Made by a program: the position numbers and the translations under genes
Source of the DNA: JAKFWI01 sp031399165
GTDB taxonomy: Bacteria; Pseudomonadota; Alphaproteobacteria; Caulobacterales; Aquidulcibacteraceae
Length of the DNA: 64,000 nt
Direction: 5' to 3'
NCBI GenBank assembly: GCA_031399165.1
Contig: JANNOO010000060.1
Location: 149,239 to 213,238 of the forward strand
Shown here: positions 11,162 to 19,766 of the stretch, one piece after another
Layout of the letters: every line of letters begins with the position of its first letter
Position numbering within the stretch: the stretch's first letter is position 1
The notes under the pieces: generated by a model
What the model was told of the DNA's origin: nothing
The model's input: only the letters and a program-made list of their open reading frames with translations
Databases searched by the model: none

Positions 11162-11643
11162 GCCCGCGCTCGCGACAGCGCTTCCTTCAGCGCCTCGGCG
11201 AACGCCGCACGCTCAAACGGCGCCAGAAATCCGGCCACATACACATCCGCCCCACCCGCCGTGATGCGCACAGCGCGGGGGTCATCCAGCACCCGCGCCC
11301 AGAGCGGGCTGACGGCATAATGCGTTTCGCGCGCGTCGGGCCGGCGGCGCGTGACCTGAATGGCGGCGGGCGAAACCACCACCCGTTCCCGCGCCCGCCC
11401 CGCGCGTTCGTTGGCATGAAACGCCCAGATCAGCGCCAGCACGTCGAGGCCCAAGAAGCCCGAAACCGGATAGGCGCCCTGCGCCAGAAAGAATGCAGCA
11501 GGGATGGCGTTGGCAATCGCGAAGGCGATGATCAACAGACGCCTGGCTTTCCGGCTGAGCGAACGGTTTGGCGCCAAAACCGCATCCATCAGGACAGGCC
11601 CCTGCGCCACCGGCGCGCCAATGCGTTCCCAACGCGGCGTCAT
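11131..11643 (-). CDS. DUF2244 domain membrane protein
   Basis: 170 residues when started at the ATG at 11643 (MTPRWERIGAPVAQGPVLMD). Two adjacent hydrophobic helices are visible, LLIIAFAIANAIPAAFFLA and the VSGFLGLDVLALIWAFHA segment, followed by a soluble C-terminal part. This matches the DUF2244 layout found in many alphaproteobacteria beside nth. Function is unknown. It is divergent from nth (50-base gap) and converges on dapB with a 31-base overlap of coding sequence. Confidence 0.75.
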   Translation of the reverse strand: MTPRWERIGAPVAQGPVLMDAVLAPNRSLSRKARRLLIIAFAIANAIPAAFFLAQGAYPVSGFLGLDVLALIWAFHANERAGRARERVVVSPAAIQVTRRRPDARETHYAVSPLWARVLDDPRAVRITAGGADVYVAGFLAPFERAAFAEALKEALSRARAQRPNTSAIE

Positions 11644-11693
11644 GAACCCGAGCTTGCGCGCAACGCGCCGCCGCGCCAAGCCTGAGAAGGCAG

Positions 11694-12425
11694 ATGCGGC
11701 AAAAGGCCAAACGGGCGACACACTGGATGCCGAAACAAGGGCGCAAACTGAAGCCGGCGGAAGCAACGCTGCTTTACGCGCGTCTGGCCGCGCACGACCC
11801 CCATCCCCGCACCGAGCTTGAATACACCAACCCGTTCACGCTGCTTGTGGCCGTCGTTCTGTCCGCACAGGCGACCGACAAAGGCGTGAACCGCGCCACC
11901 GCGCCGCTGTTCAAGACGATCGACAATCCCAAAGCTATGGCGCGCCTTGGCGAGGAAAAGCTCGGCGGCTACATCAAGACGATCGGCCTTTGGCGCGGCA
12001 AGGCCAAGAATGTCATTGCGCTTTCGCAGCGCCTGATCGATCTGCACGGCGGCGAAGTGCCTTGCGATCGCGAGGCCCTGGAAGCGTTGCCGGGCGTCGG
12101 ACGAAAGACGGCGAATGTCGTGCTGATGGAGGTTTTCGATCAACCCACCATCGCCGTCGATACGCACGTGTTCCGTGTCGCCAATCGCACCGGGCTCGCG
12201 CGCGGGACGAATGTCGCGCAAGTCGAAACGCAGCTTGAAAAAATCACCCCTGCGCACTTCAAGCGCGGCGCGCATCACTGGCTGATTCTTCACGGCCGCT
12301 ACGTGTGCGTGGCGCGCAAACCGAAATGTCCCAACTGCATTATCGCCGATATCTGCACCTACGCCGCGAAGACGGCTTTGCCGCCGCTGCCTAAGACGCC
12401 ACGCGCCGCGCCAGCGCCTCGCTGA
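11694..12425 (+). CDS. nth: Endonuclease III (DNA glycosylase/AP lyase)
   Basis: Base-excision repair enzyme removing oxidised pyrimidines. The 243-residue protein has the helix-hairpin-helix LPGVGRKTANVVL with catalytic Lys138 and the catalytic Asp156 in AVDTHVFRV. The iron-sulfur cluster cysteines are Cys205, Cys212, Cys215 and Cys221 (CX6CX2CX5C). The N-terminal 15 residues are an unremarkable basic extension, and an internal ATG at residue 12 is a possible alternative start. Its 3' end overlaps the converging lipoprotein gene by 35 bases. Confidence 0.96.
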   Translation: MRQKAKRATHWMPKQGRKLKPAEATLLYARLAAHDPHPRTELEYTNPFTLLVAVVLSAQATDKGVNRATAPLFKTIDNPKAMARLGEEKLGGYIKTIGLWRGKAKNVIALSQRLIDLHGGEVPCDREALEALPGVGRKTANVVLMEVFDQPTIAVDTHVFRVANRTGLARGTNVAQVETQLEKITPAHFKRGAHHWLILHGRYVCVARKPKCPNCIIADICTYAAKTALPPLPKTPRAAPAPR

Positions 12426-12798
12426 CGCATTGTTCCAGCGGCGGGCGCGGGGCGCGCTGATCGCGCGCGGCGGCCTCCATGGCGCCGAGGCGCAGATCGC
12501 CGGCCGGATCGGCGGCGAACACCAGCACCAGCGCGCAAGTGCGCATACGGTAGGTCAGGATGGCGCCGGCCCCATCCGCCCGCTCAATGTCGGCGGTTCC
12601 GAACAGGGTGCGCGCGCCCTCCGGCGTCATCGCGTCCGCGGCGCCAGCGCGGCGTAGTGCGGCCACGGGGTCGGCGCGGTCGGCGTCGGTAATCCGCACG
12701 CCGTGAGCGCGGGGAATCCGGGGACCGCCACCCGCTGTATTGGGAGGGGCGCTGGCGCAACCGGCCAGGAGAAGGGTGGCGAGGCACAAAGCGCGCAT
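12391..12798 (-). CDS. Small predicted lipoprotein of unknown function
   Basis: 135 residues from the ATG at 12798. The N-terminus MRALCLATLLLAGCASAPP is a textbook lipoprotein signal with the lipobox LLAGC (cysteine at residue 14). The mature part contains two further cysteines (RTCALV and EQCVSE) that could form a disulfide in the periplasm. I do not recognise the family. It converges on nth and is divergent from the adenosine-kinase-like gene. Confidence 0.7.
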   Translation of the reverse strand: MRALCLATLLLAGCASAPPNTAGGGPRIPRAHGVRITDADRADPVAALRRAGAADAMTPEGARTLFGTADIERADGAGAILTYRMRTCALVLVFAADPAGDLRLGAMEAAARDQRAPRPPLEQCVSEALARRVAS

Positions 12799-12885
12799 GG
12801 CCGCACGATGCCTTGCGCCCCGCCCGCGCGCAACGCTTGCGCCTGCGCCGCCGCCGGGACAAAAGGGCCGGGCCTGGGGAGCCTT

Positions 12886-13893
12886 ATGACAACACAAAAC
12901 TATGACGTGGTCGCGATCGGCAACGCCATCGTCGATCTTCTGTACCAGGCGCCGGACGACTTTCTCGCTGCGCACCAGATCGAAAAAGGCGCAATGACGC
13001 TGGTCGATGACGCGCGTGCATCCTATTTGACGTCACAATTCAAAAGTCCTCTCGTCGCGGCGGGCGGCTCTGCTGGCAACACCGCCACGGGCGTGGCGAG
13101 TTTTGGCGGCAGCGCGGCATTCATCGGTATCGTCGCCGACGATGAACTGGGCCGCGGCTTCACGGACGCGTTCCGGGCCGTGGGCGCGAGCTTCAATCCC
13201 ACGCCGCGTACAAGTCCGCCCGGCACGGGCCGCTGCATGATCGTGGTCACGCCGGACGGGCAGCGCTCAATGAGCACCTATCTCGGCGCCGCCGGCATGC
13301 TGACGCCGGACGATATTGACGCCGATGTGTTAAGGGCCGGCGCGATCACCTTTCTTGAGGGCTATCTGTTCGACAGCGACGACGCGAAGGCCGCGTTCGT
13401 CAAAGCCGCTGAGATCGCCAAGGCCGCGGGCCGCAAAGTGGCGCTGACGCTATCGGACAAATTCTGCATCGACCGCCACCGCGCCGCGTTCCGCCATCTT
13501 GTGGCGCAGCACATAGACATCCTGCTCTGCAACGAGGGCGAAATCCTGAGCCTTTACGAAACCAGTGTTTTCGAAGACGCCCTGATGCGCGCCGCCGCCG
13601 CATGCGAGATCGTCGCCGCGACCCGCTCGGAAAAGGGCTCTGTGATCGCCGCCAACGCCGAGACGTTCCACATCGCCGCCGCACCCGTCGCGCGTGTGGT
13701 CGACACGACGGGCGCGGGAGACCAATACGCCGCCGGCTTCCTGTTTGGGCTGGCCAAGGGCCACTCCCTCCAGGAATGCGGCGCGCTAGGCTCGCTTGCG
13801 GCGGGGGAAGTCATTTCGCATATGGGCCCGCGGCCCGAGACCAGCCTGGCCAAACTTGCCGCCAGCCGCAATCTCGCCCACGCGCCGGCTTAG
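12886..13893 (+). CDS. PfkB-family carbohydrate/adenosine kinase
   Basis: 335 residues from the ATG at 12886 (MTTQNYDVVAIGNAIVDLLY). The ribokinase-fold signatures are clear: GGSAGNTATGVASFGG near residues 60-75 for substrate binding, and DTTGAGDQYAAGFLFG near 273-288 with the catalytic aspartate and anion hole. Alphaproteobacterial proteins of this type are annotated as adenosine kinase, but the substrate cannot be proven from sequence. It is followed 20 bases later by the DsbA-like lipoprotein gene, which has its own strong RBS. Confidence 0.88.
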   Translation: MTTQNYDVVAIGNAIVDLLYQAPDDFLAAHQIEKGAMTLVDDARASYLTSQFKSPLVAAGGSAGNTATGVASFGGSAAFIGIVADDELGRGFTDAFRAVGASFNPTPRTSPPGTGRCMIVVTPDGQRSMSTYLGAAGMLTPDDIDADVLRAGAITFLEGYLFDSDDAKAAFVKAAEIAKAAGRKVALTLSDKFCIDRHRAAFRHLVAQHIDILLCNEGEILSLYETSVFEDALMRAAAACEIVAATRSEKGSVIAANAETFHIAAAPVARVVDTTGAGDQYAAGFLFGLAKGHSLQECGALGSLAAGEVISHMGPRPETSLAKLAASRNLAHAPA

Positions 13894-13913
13894 CAATCGC
13901 ATCGGAGGACGAG

Positions 13914-14537
13914 ATGAAGGTTTTTGTATTTGCCGCCGCAGCGCTGGGACTGTTCGCCGTCGGCTGCCAGGAGCAGGCCGCCTCCGCACCAGCGACCGGC
14001 GACATGAGCCTTGGGCCAAGCACCGCGAAGGTGACGGTCACAGAATACGCCGCGCCGAGCTGCCCCGTCTGCAAGGGCTTTCATGACAACGTGTTCAAGC
14101 CGCTGAAAGAGAAATACATCGACACCGGCAAAGTGCGGTTCGTGCTGAAGGAATTGCCCTCGCACAACCCGCCGGTCGATGTGGCGGTGTTCCTGCTGGC
14201 GCGTTGTGCGGGCAAGGACAAATATTTCTCGGTGATCGATGCGGCGTTTGAAAAGCAGCAGGACATCGAACTGGCCGCCCGCTCTCCCTCCGGCGCAAAG
14301 CCCGCCCTGATCGAGCTGGCGCGCGGCGCCGGGCTTTCCGAGAGCCGGGCCAATTCCTGCATCAGCGATGCCGAAGGCATGCGCCGGATCATCCAGACCG
14401 CCGACGAGGAAGCGCGCACAAATAACATCGCCGGCACGCCGACGATCATGATCGATGGCGTGAAAACCGGGCGCGAGGGCTATTCGTTTGAAGGGCTTAG
14501 CGCCGCGATCGACGCCAAGCTCGCCGCGGCGAAGTAA
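13914..14537 (+). CDS. DsbA-like thioredoxin-fold lipoprotein
   Basis: 207 residues, start ATG at 13914 with GGAGG seven bases upstream. The signal MKVFVFAAAALGLFAVGC ends in a lipobox-like FAVGC, so the mature protein is probably a membrane-anchored periplasmic lipoprotein. The redox motif CPVC sits in APSCPVCKGFHDNVF, and the cis-proline loop is GTPTIMIDG. Such proteins oxidise or reduce disulfides of exported proteins. The thiol partner is unknown. Confidence 0.87.
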   Translation: MKVFVFAAAALGLFAVGCQEQAASAPATGDMSLGPSTAKVTVTEYAAPSCPVCKGFHDNVFKPLKEKYIDTGKVRFVLKELPSHNPPVDVAVFLLARCAGKDKYFSVIDAAFEKQQDIELAARSPSGAKPALIELARGAGLSESRANSCISDAEGMRRIIQTADEEARTNNIAGTPTIMIDGVKTGREGYSFEGLSAAIDAKLAAAK

Positions 14538-14543
14538 CCCGCG

Positions 14544-15842
14544 CTAGAGCATGAAGCGGCTTAGGTCGGCGTTCTTAGCCAGATCGCCGACATGCGCGCC
14601 GACATAGGCCGCATCAATCATCAGCGCTTCGCCGCCCTTGTCCGGCGCTGAAAAGCTGATCTCGTCGAGCAGCCGCTCCATCACCGTATGCAGGCGGCGC
14701 GCGCCGATATTCTCGACGTTCGCATTCACCTCCGCCGCGACGCGGGCGATTGCGCCGATCGCCGCCTCGTCGAATTGCAGCGTCACGCCCTCCGTGGCCA
14801 GCAGCGCGGTGTATTGCTTTATGAGGCTGGCTTCCGGCTCGGTCAGGATGCGGCGGAAGTCCTCCTCGGTCAGCGCCTTCAGCTCGACGCGAATCGGCAG
14901 GCGCCCCTGCAATTCCGGCAGCAAATCGGACGGCTTGGCGACGTGAAACGCGCCCGACGCGATGAACAGCACATGGTCGGTGCGAACAGGGCCATATTTC
15001 GTGGCGACGCTGGCGCCTTCCAGCAGCGGCAGCAGGTCGCGCTGCACGCCTTCGCGGGAAATATCGGCGCCGGAGCGGTCGGCGCGGGAGGCCACTTTGT
15101 CGATCTCGTCGATGAACACGATGCCTTCGTTCTCAGCCAGCCGCACCGCCTCCTTCGACAGCGCATCCTGATCGAGCAGCTTGTCTGATTCCTCGTTGAT
15201 CAGCGGCTCATACGCCGCGGCGACGTTGGTCTTCAGCCGCCGTGTTCGCCCGCCAAACGCCTTGCCCAGCAAATCGCCGAGATTGACCATGCCCGCGCCT
15301 TGCATGCCGGGAATATCGACCATCTGCGCGCCGGGTGTGTCGGCGAGGTCCAGCTCGATGTCCTTGTCCTGCAATTCACCGGCGCGGAGTTTTTTGCGGA
15401 ATGACTCGCGCGTCGCCGCCTGCGCGCCCTGGCCTACCAAGGCATCGAGCAGACGCTCTTCTGCCGCCAGCTCGGCGCGTGTGCGCACCTCGCGCCGGCG
15501 CTTGTCGCGCACCAGATGCACCGATGCCTCCACCAGGTCGCGCACGATCTGATCGACATCGCGGCCGACATAACCGACCTCGGTGAATTTCGTGGCTTCC
15601 ACCTTCAGGAATGGCGCGCCTGCGAGCCGAGCCAGCCGCCGCGAGATTTCGGTTTTGCCGACGCCGGTTGGCCCGATCATCAGGATATTCTTCGGCGTCA
15701 CCTCTTCGCGCAGCCCCTCGGCAAGCTGATTGCGCCGCCAGCGATTGCGCAGCGCGATCGCCACGGCGCGCTTGGCCTCGCCCTGGCCGACGATGTAGCG
15801 ATCAAGCTCCGAAACAATCTCACGCGGCGAAAAAGCGCTCAC
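14544..15842 (-). CDS. hslU: ATP-dependent unfoldase HslU (ClpY)
   Basis: AAA+ unfoldase that feeds the HslV protease. The frame continues to 15926, but GTG at 15842 (VSAFSPREIVSELDRYIVGQ) matches the family start, overlaps the stop of the upstream gene as GTGA, and gives the usual 432 residues. Walker A is MIGPTGVGKTEISRRLA (about 53-69), the pore motif GYVGRDVD is near 90-97, Walker B is GIVFIDEID (about 245-253), and the C-terminal tail ends ADLSRFML, which resembles the HslV-activating tail. Confidence 0.96.
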   Translation of the reverse strand: MSAFSPREIVSELDRYIVGQGEAKRAVAIALRNRWRRNQLAEGLREEVTPKNILMIGPTGVGKTEISRRLARLAGAPFLKVEATKFTEVGYVGRDVDQIVRDLVEASVHLVRDKRRREVRTRAELAAEERLLDALVGQGAQAATRESFRKKLRAGELQDKDIELDLADTPGAQMVDIPGMQGAGMVNLGDLLGKAFGGRTRRLKTNVAAAYEPLINEESDKLLDQDALSKEAVRLAENEGIVFIDEIDKVASRADRSGADISREGVQRDLLPLLEGASVATKYGPVRTDHVLFIASGAFHVAKPSDLLPELQGRLPIRVELKALTEEDFRRILTEPEASLIKQYTALLATEGVTLQFDEAAIGAIARVAAEVNANVENIGARRLHTVMERLLDEISFSAPDKGGEALMIDAAYVGAHVGDLAKNADLSRFML

Positions 15843-17005
15843 TCCAGGGCCTCCGGCGGAAAAACGCGCGACATCAGCGATCCGCGCGGGGCGTGTTTTA
15901 GAAGAGCGGCGCGCACCTTGTGCCATCCGGCGCCGATGATCAGAACGAACGCGCCCAGCGTTAGCAGCGTGGCGGCCGCCAGGCCCGCCGCGTCCAGCCC
16001 CACCGAATTAAGCAGCACGCCGACGGCGATCCCGGCCGTCAACAGCGCCGAAACAATCAGCGCGCGGCGATTGATCAACAGCGAAACAAGGCCCAGCAGG
16101 ATGACCAGAACCAGGTTCGCCGCCGCAAGCGCGACGCCCTTGCCCTCCGCCGTCACCATCGCGATTCCGGTCCACTGTCCCGGGGCGATAATGTTGGCCA
16201 CGCAGCCGAGGCCGCCATTCAGGATCAGCGGCGCAGCCGCCATGTGGAGCCAAAAGCCATTGTCTGAAAAGCGGGTCGCGCGCGCCGGGTCGCGCACGTC
16301 GAACGCGACGCCGGCGGCGAACAGCGCAAGCCCGACGATTAACATCAAAGGATAGAGCAGGGACAAAAAGGCTTGCGGCGCGACCAGATACATCAAAGCC
16401 GCCGCGAGCAATGCAGTTGCAGCCCCCGCCAGCCCCAGCGAGAACGGCAGGCGAAACCGCCAGTAAAACAACAATGGCGCCAGGACGGACGCCGCCGCGC
16501 CCCACACGAGACCCCAACGCACAAGGATCATGCCGGGCCGCTCTCCGACCACGCGCTCGCCAAGAAGCTGGGTGACGCCGCTTACGTATACGAAACCAGC
16601 GGAGGCAAGCGCGAAGAGTGTGAACGTCACACAAATCGCAATCGAAGGAAGAAACAACCGGCGGCGGCGCGAGAACATTTCACCCAACGCCCAAAGCAGG
16701 CCGGCCGGGATGGCGACAATCACCGCGCCCAGGAAAAACGTTGCGGGGTTTGGCGCGGTCTCGCGAAAGTCGGTCAGGCTGTTGATTGTCATGCCCGCCG
16801 AGATCGCGAGCCCGATAGCGAGCAGCACGACGCCAATCGCCAGAAACACGTCATGGAAATTGCGGATAAACCGCAGATCTTCCTCACCCGGCAGCGAGGC
16901 TGGCGCCGCAGAACGGGCAGCAGCGAAAGCCAGCACCCGCTCGGCCTGATCGGCGGTAATAATGCCGGCGGCCGCAGCCGCTTCCAGCTCAGCACGATCA
17001 GCCAC
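15839..17005 (-). CDS. DUF2157-like polytopic membrane protein between hslV and hslU
   Basis: 388 residues from GTG at 17005 (VADRAELEAAAAAGIITADQ). A short soluble N-terminal domain with the AGIITADQAERVLAFA pattern of DUF2157 proteins is followed by about 10 hydrophobic helices. The GTG overlaps the hslV stop by 8 bases and the gene stop overlaps the hslU start by 4 bases, so it is tightly inserted in the hslVU operon. Its function is unknown; the coupling hints at expression with the heat-shock protease but proves no link. Confidence 0.75.
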   Translation of the reverse strand: MADRAELEAAAAAGIITADQAERVLAFAAARSAAPASLPGEEDLRFIRNFHDVFLAIGVVLLAIGLAISAGMTINSLTDFRETAPNPATFFLGAVIVAIPAGLLWALGEMFSRRRRLFLPSIAICVTFTLFALASAGFVYVSGVTQLLGERVVGERPGMILVRWGLVWGAAASVLAPLLFYWRFRLPFSLGLAGAATALLAAALMYLVAPQAFLSLLYPLMLIVGLALFAAGVAFDVRDPARATRFSDNGFWLHMAAAPLILNGGLGCVANIIAPGQWTGIAMVTAEGKGVALAAANLVLVILLGLVSLLINRRALIVSALLTAGIAVGVLLNSVGLDAAGLAAATLLTLGAFVLIIGAGWHKVRAALLKHAPRGSLMSRVFPPEALE

Positions 17006-17537
17006 CGAGCTTCTCCACGGTAAGGTTGCGATTGGTGTAGACGCAGATGTCGGCGGCGATATCCATCGCCTGGCGGGCAATGGTTTCTGCATCCGCGACG
17101 TGATGGTAAAGCGCGCGCGCCGCCGCCAGCGCATAATTGCCGCCAGAGCCTACGGCGATGACCTGATGCTCAGGCTCGACCACATCGCCCGCGCCGGTCA
17201 GCATCAGCATCTCGCGCGCGTCCGCTACGATCATCATCGCTTCGAGGCGGCGCAGCATCCGGTCCGTGCGCCAATCTTTAGCCAGCTCCACGCAGGCCCG
17301 GGAAAGCTGCCCCGGATAGCGCTCCAGCTTCTGTTCCAGCCGTTCAAACAGCGATAGGGCGTCAGCCGTCGCGCCGGCAAAACCAGCGATTACCTTGCCA
17401 TCCCCAAGCGGGCGGACCTTGCGGGCGTTGCCTTTGAGAATGGTCGCGCCGGTAGAGACTTGCCCATCGCCAGCGATGACCGTCAGGCCATTCTTGCGCA
17501 CGCCCAGGATCGTCGTGCCGTGCCAGCCCTCGGCCAA
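16998..17537 (-). CDS. hslV: HslV (ClpQ) protease subunit
   Basis: Proteasome-like threonine protease that works with HslU. The 179-residue protein starts MAEGWHGTTILGVRKNG; after removal of the short propeptide the catalytic N-terminal threonine is in HGTTILGV (residues 8-9). VIAGDGQVSTG and the VGSGGNYALAAARAL segment are typical family blocks. It leads a minus-strand operon hslV-DUF2157-hslU. The family often starts one codon later in other species, but no better start is seen. Confidence 0.97.
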   Translation of the reverse strand: MAEGWHGTTILGVRKNGLTVIAGDGQVSTGATILKGNARKVRPLGDGKVIAGFAGATADALSLFERLEQKLERYPGQLSRACVELAKDWRTDRMLRRLEAMMIVADAREMLMLTGAGDVVEPEHQVIAVGSGGNYALAAARALYHHVADAETIARQAMDIAADICVYTNRNLTVEKLGG

Positions 17538-17576
17538 AGCGGGTCTCCTCGCGACAGAGGAGAGGATTTGGCTGGC

Positions 17577-19622
17577 TTAGGCGACAGGATCAAGTGCTGG
17601 CGTCGCGCCAGCACGTTGCGCCAGGATGGAGCCCTGCCGCAGAATACGATGATATTCCGCTGGCGGCAGGGCCGCGCTGTAGAGAAAGCCCTGCGCCACC
17701 GGGCAGCCGCGGCGGCGAAGGAACTCGGCCTCTTCGTCCGTTTCAACGCCTTCGGCAACGGCATCGTAATTCAGCGCCGCCGCCATCGCCAGAATGGTCT
17801 CGACGAGCGCTGGGGCATGGCCGTCCTTGCTGAGCCCGCGAATGAAGGTCTGGTCAATCTTGAGCACGTCAAACGGCAGGCGCGTGAGCGAGGCAAGGCT
17901 GGAATGGCCGGTGCCGAAATCGTCGATGGCGAAGCGAACGCCCTGGGCGCGCAAAGGCTCGATCATGCGGATCGCGCGATCGACATCTTCCATCGCCATG
18001 GATTCGGTGATCTCAAGTTCGAGGCATTGCGGCGGCAAGCCGGCCTGATTGAGTATGGTCAGCACTTTGTCAGGAAAATCTTCGTCCGCGAACTGCAACG
18101 CCGAGACGTTCACCGCCACGCGCGCGCACAGCCCTTCGCGGGACCAGGCCGCCGCCTTCCAGCAGGCGTCGCGCAGAATGGATTCGGAGACGGGGCAGAT
18201 CAGGCCCATCTCCTCCGCCGCCGGGATGAATTTCGCCGGGCTGATTACGCTCCGATCCGGCCGCACCCACCGCGCCAGCGCCTCAGCGCCAACAATACGA
18301 CCCGAGCGCAGATCTATTTTCGGCTGGAAGAACGCACGGAACTGGTTCTGATCCAGCGCGGCGCGCATTTCTTTTTCGAGGTTAAGACGCGCCGCGGCCG
18401 CGCGGTCGAGCGAGCGGCTGAAAAAGCGCATCCGGAGCGGCGTTTCTCGCGCGGCCTTAAGCGCAAGGCGCGCATGCCGCAGAATTTCTTCCGGCGTCTC
18501 ACCGTCGCGCGGGAAAAACGCGGCGCCGAGGATCGCGCTGAGCGCGATCTTGTGCTCGCGCCATTCCAGAGACTGGTCGAAGGGTTGGGCGATGGCGTTA
18601 GCAATGCCTCGCAGATCGACGGTCTTCGGCAGTGTGGCGAACAGGATCGCAAATTCTTCCGCGCTCAGCCGCGCCACCATCGGCGCGCCGCCCGCCTCGG
18701 CGCCAGCGGCGCTTACCGCGGTCCTCAAGCGCGCCGTCGCGCCGGTTAGCACTTCGTGGGCCGCCTCCGCACCAAGCGTTTCGCCGACCCGTTGCAGCCG
18801 ATCAAGCTGCAGCAGGAACAACGCACCGGGCGCGCCGCCGCGCTGCGCGCCCGCGATGGCGCCGCGTAGATCGTGCTGCAAGCGGTCAGCGTTTGGCAAT
18901 TCGGTGGCGGCGTCGACAAAGGCAAGCCGCTGCACGCGGCGCATGGACGTGTCGAGCCGCGCGACCATGTGATTGAACGCGCGCGCCAACGTTTCGAATT
19001 CGTCGCCCGTCTTGATGTCGACCTGTATCGCCAATCTGTTCGCGTTCACCGTCTCGGCAAAATCGGTCAGTTGCCTAAGCGGAGCGGTGATGCGTCTCAC
19101 GAAAAAGATCGTCAGCGGGACGGACAACCCCATCAGCGCGATGAGGCCGATCAGGATCGGCCAGACGGCAGTGAAAGGCGGCGGCGGCATCGGGCTTTCC
19201 GAAACTTCGTATTTCAGCCGGCCGACCACAACGCCGCCAGGCGCAATCAGCGGCAGATCGAAACGCTCGGCGGGCGGCCCTGCCCCGGTAGAGCCACTTG
19301 CCCGAGCCAAAAATTTTCCGTCAACACCCTCGGCGCGCACGTCCCGCATGCCCGGAACAGCCGCCATCGAATTGACCATACGCTGAGCGGCATCAAGGTC
19401 CCCCCCTTGAACGACGCGGCCAATCGCGATCCCATAGCCTGAGCCGAGGCCTTCGATTTCCCTGCGGATGCTATCGCGCATATGAAGCTCGCCGATCGAT
19501 CCAACCGCCGCGATTGCCGACATGCCCATCAAAAAAACAAGCGTGCAGACAAACAGACAGAACCGCACCGCGATGCTGCGGTGCGTCAGGATTCGTGGCG
19601 AACGTTGCGCGCCCTTTGGCAT
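17577..19622 (-). CDS. Membrane-bound HAMP, degenerate GGDEF and EAL domain c-di-GMP phosphodiesterase
   Basis: 681 residues from ATG at 19622 (MPKGAQRSPRIL); an upstream ATG at 19667 is also possible. Two membrane helices (about 20-45 and 165-190) flank a periplasmic sensor region. A HAMP linker follows (RRITAPLRQLTDFAETV). The GGDEF site is degraded to RLSAEEF, so no cyclase activity is expected. The EAL domain keeps its key residues: VGAEALARW, NVSALQF, ITES, IDDFGTGHSS, LKIDQTF, AEGVET and QGFLYS. It should hydrolyse c-di-GMP, with the GGDEF part possibly acting as a GTP sensor. It is downstream of nothing obvious and divergent from hisB. Confidence 0.9.
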   Translation of the reverse strand: MPKGAQRSPRILTHRSIAVRFCLFVCTLVFLMGMSAIAAVGSIGELHMRDSIRREIEGLGSGYGIAIGRVVQGGDLDAAQRMVNSMAAVPGMRDVRAEGVDGKFLARASGSTGAGPPAERFDLPLIAPGGVVVGRLKYEVSESPMPPPPFTAVWPILIGLIALMGLSVPLTIFFVRRITAPLRQLTDFAETVNANRLAIQVDIKTGDEFETLARAFNHMVARLDTSMRRVQRLAFVDAATELPNADRLQHDLRGAIAGAQRGGAPGALFLLQLDRLQRVGETLGAEAAHEVLTGATARLRTAVSAAGAEAGGAPMVARLSAEEFAILFATLPKTVDLRGIANAIAQPFDQSLEWREHKIALSAILGAAFFPRDGETPEEILRHARLALKAARETPLRMRFFSRSLDRAAAARLNLEKEMRAALDQNQFRAFFQPKIDLRSGRIVGAEALARWVRPDRSVISPAKFIPAAEEMGLICPVSESILRDACWKAAAWSREGLCARVAVNVSALQFADEDFPDKVLTILNQAGLPPQCLELEITESMAMEDVDRAIRMIEPLRAQGVRFAIDDFGTGHSSLASLTRLPFDVLKIDQTFIRGLSKDGHAPALVETILAMAAALNYDAVAEGVETDEEAEFLRRRGCPVAQGFLYSAALPPAEYHRILRQGSILAQRAGATPALDPVA

Positions 19623-19689
19623 GCGCGGCGACCTTACTTCCTGCACTGGCCGGAACGCCCGCGCCAAACACCAAATCGCTAGTGCGGAA

Positions 19690-19710
19690 TGGTTTATTTG
19701 GGATAAACCA
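19690..19710. promoter_or_regulatory. Perfect inverted repeat in the EAL gene/hisB divergent gap
   Basis: TGGTTTAT (19690-19697), a 5-base spacer, and ATAAACCA (19703-19710) form an exact palindrome in a locally AT-rich stretch between the divergent EAL gene and hisB. It looks like a dimeric regulator operator or a short hairpin. No regulator is assigned. Confidence 0.4.
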
Positions 19711-19766
19711 CACCCGCCGCGGCGCTCTTGACGGAAGGTTAACGGGCGCGCGGCAGAAGGGCATCA

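Noticed and set aside
17460..18749. Open frame of 429 codons opposite the EAL gene and the start of hslV
   Set aside because: Composition is arginine-heavy shadow coding with no motif; the opposite strand carries intact EAL signatures.
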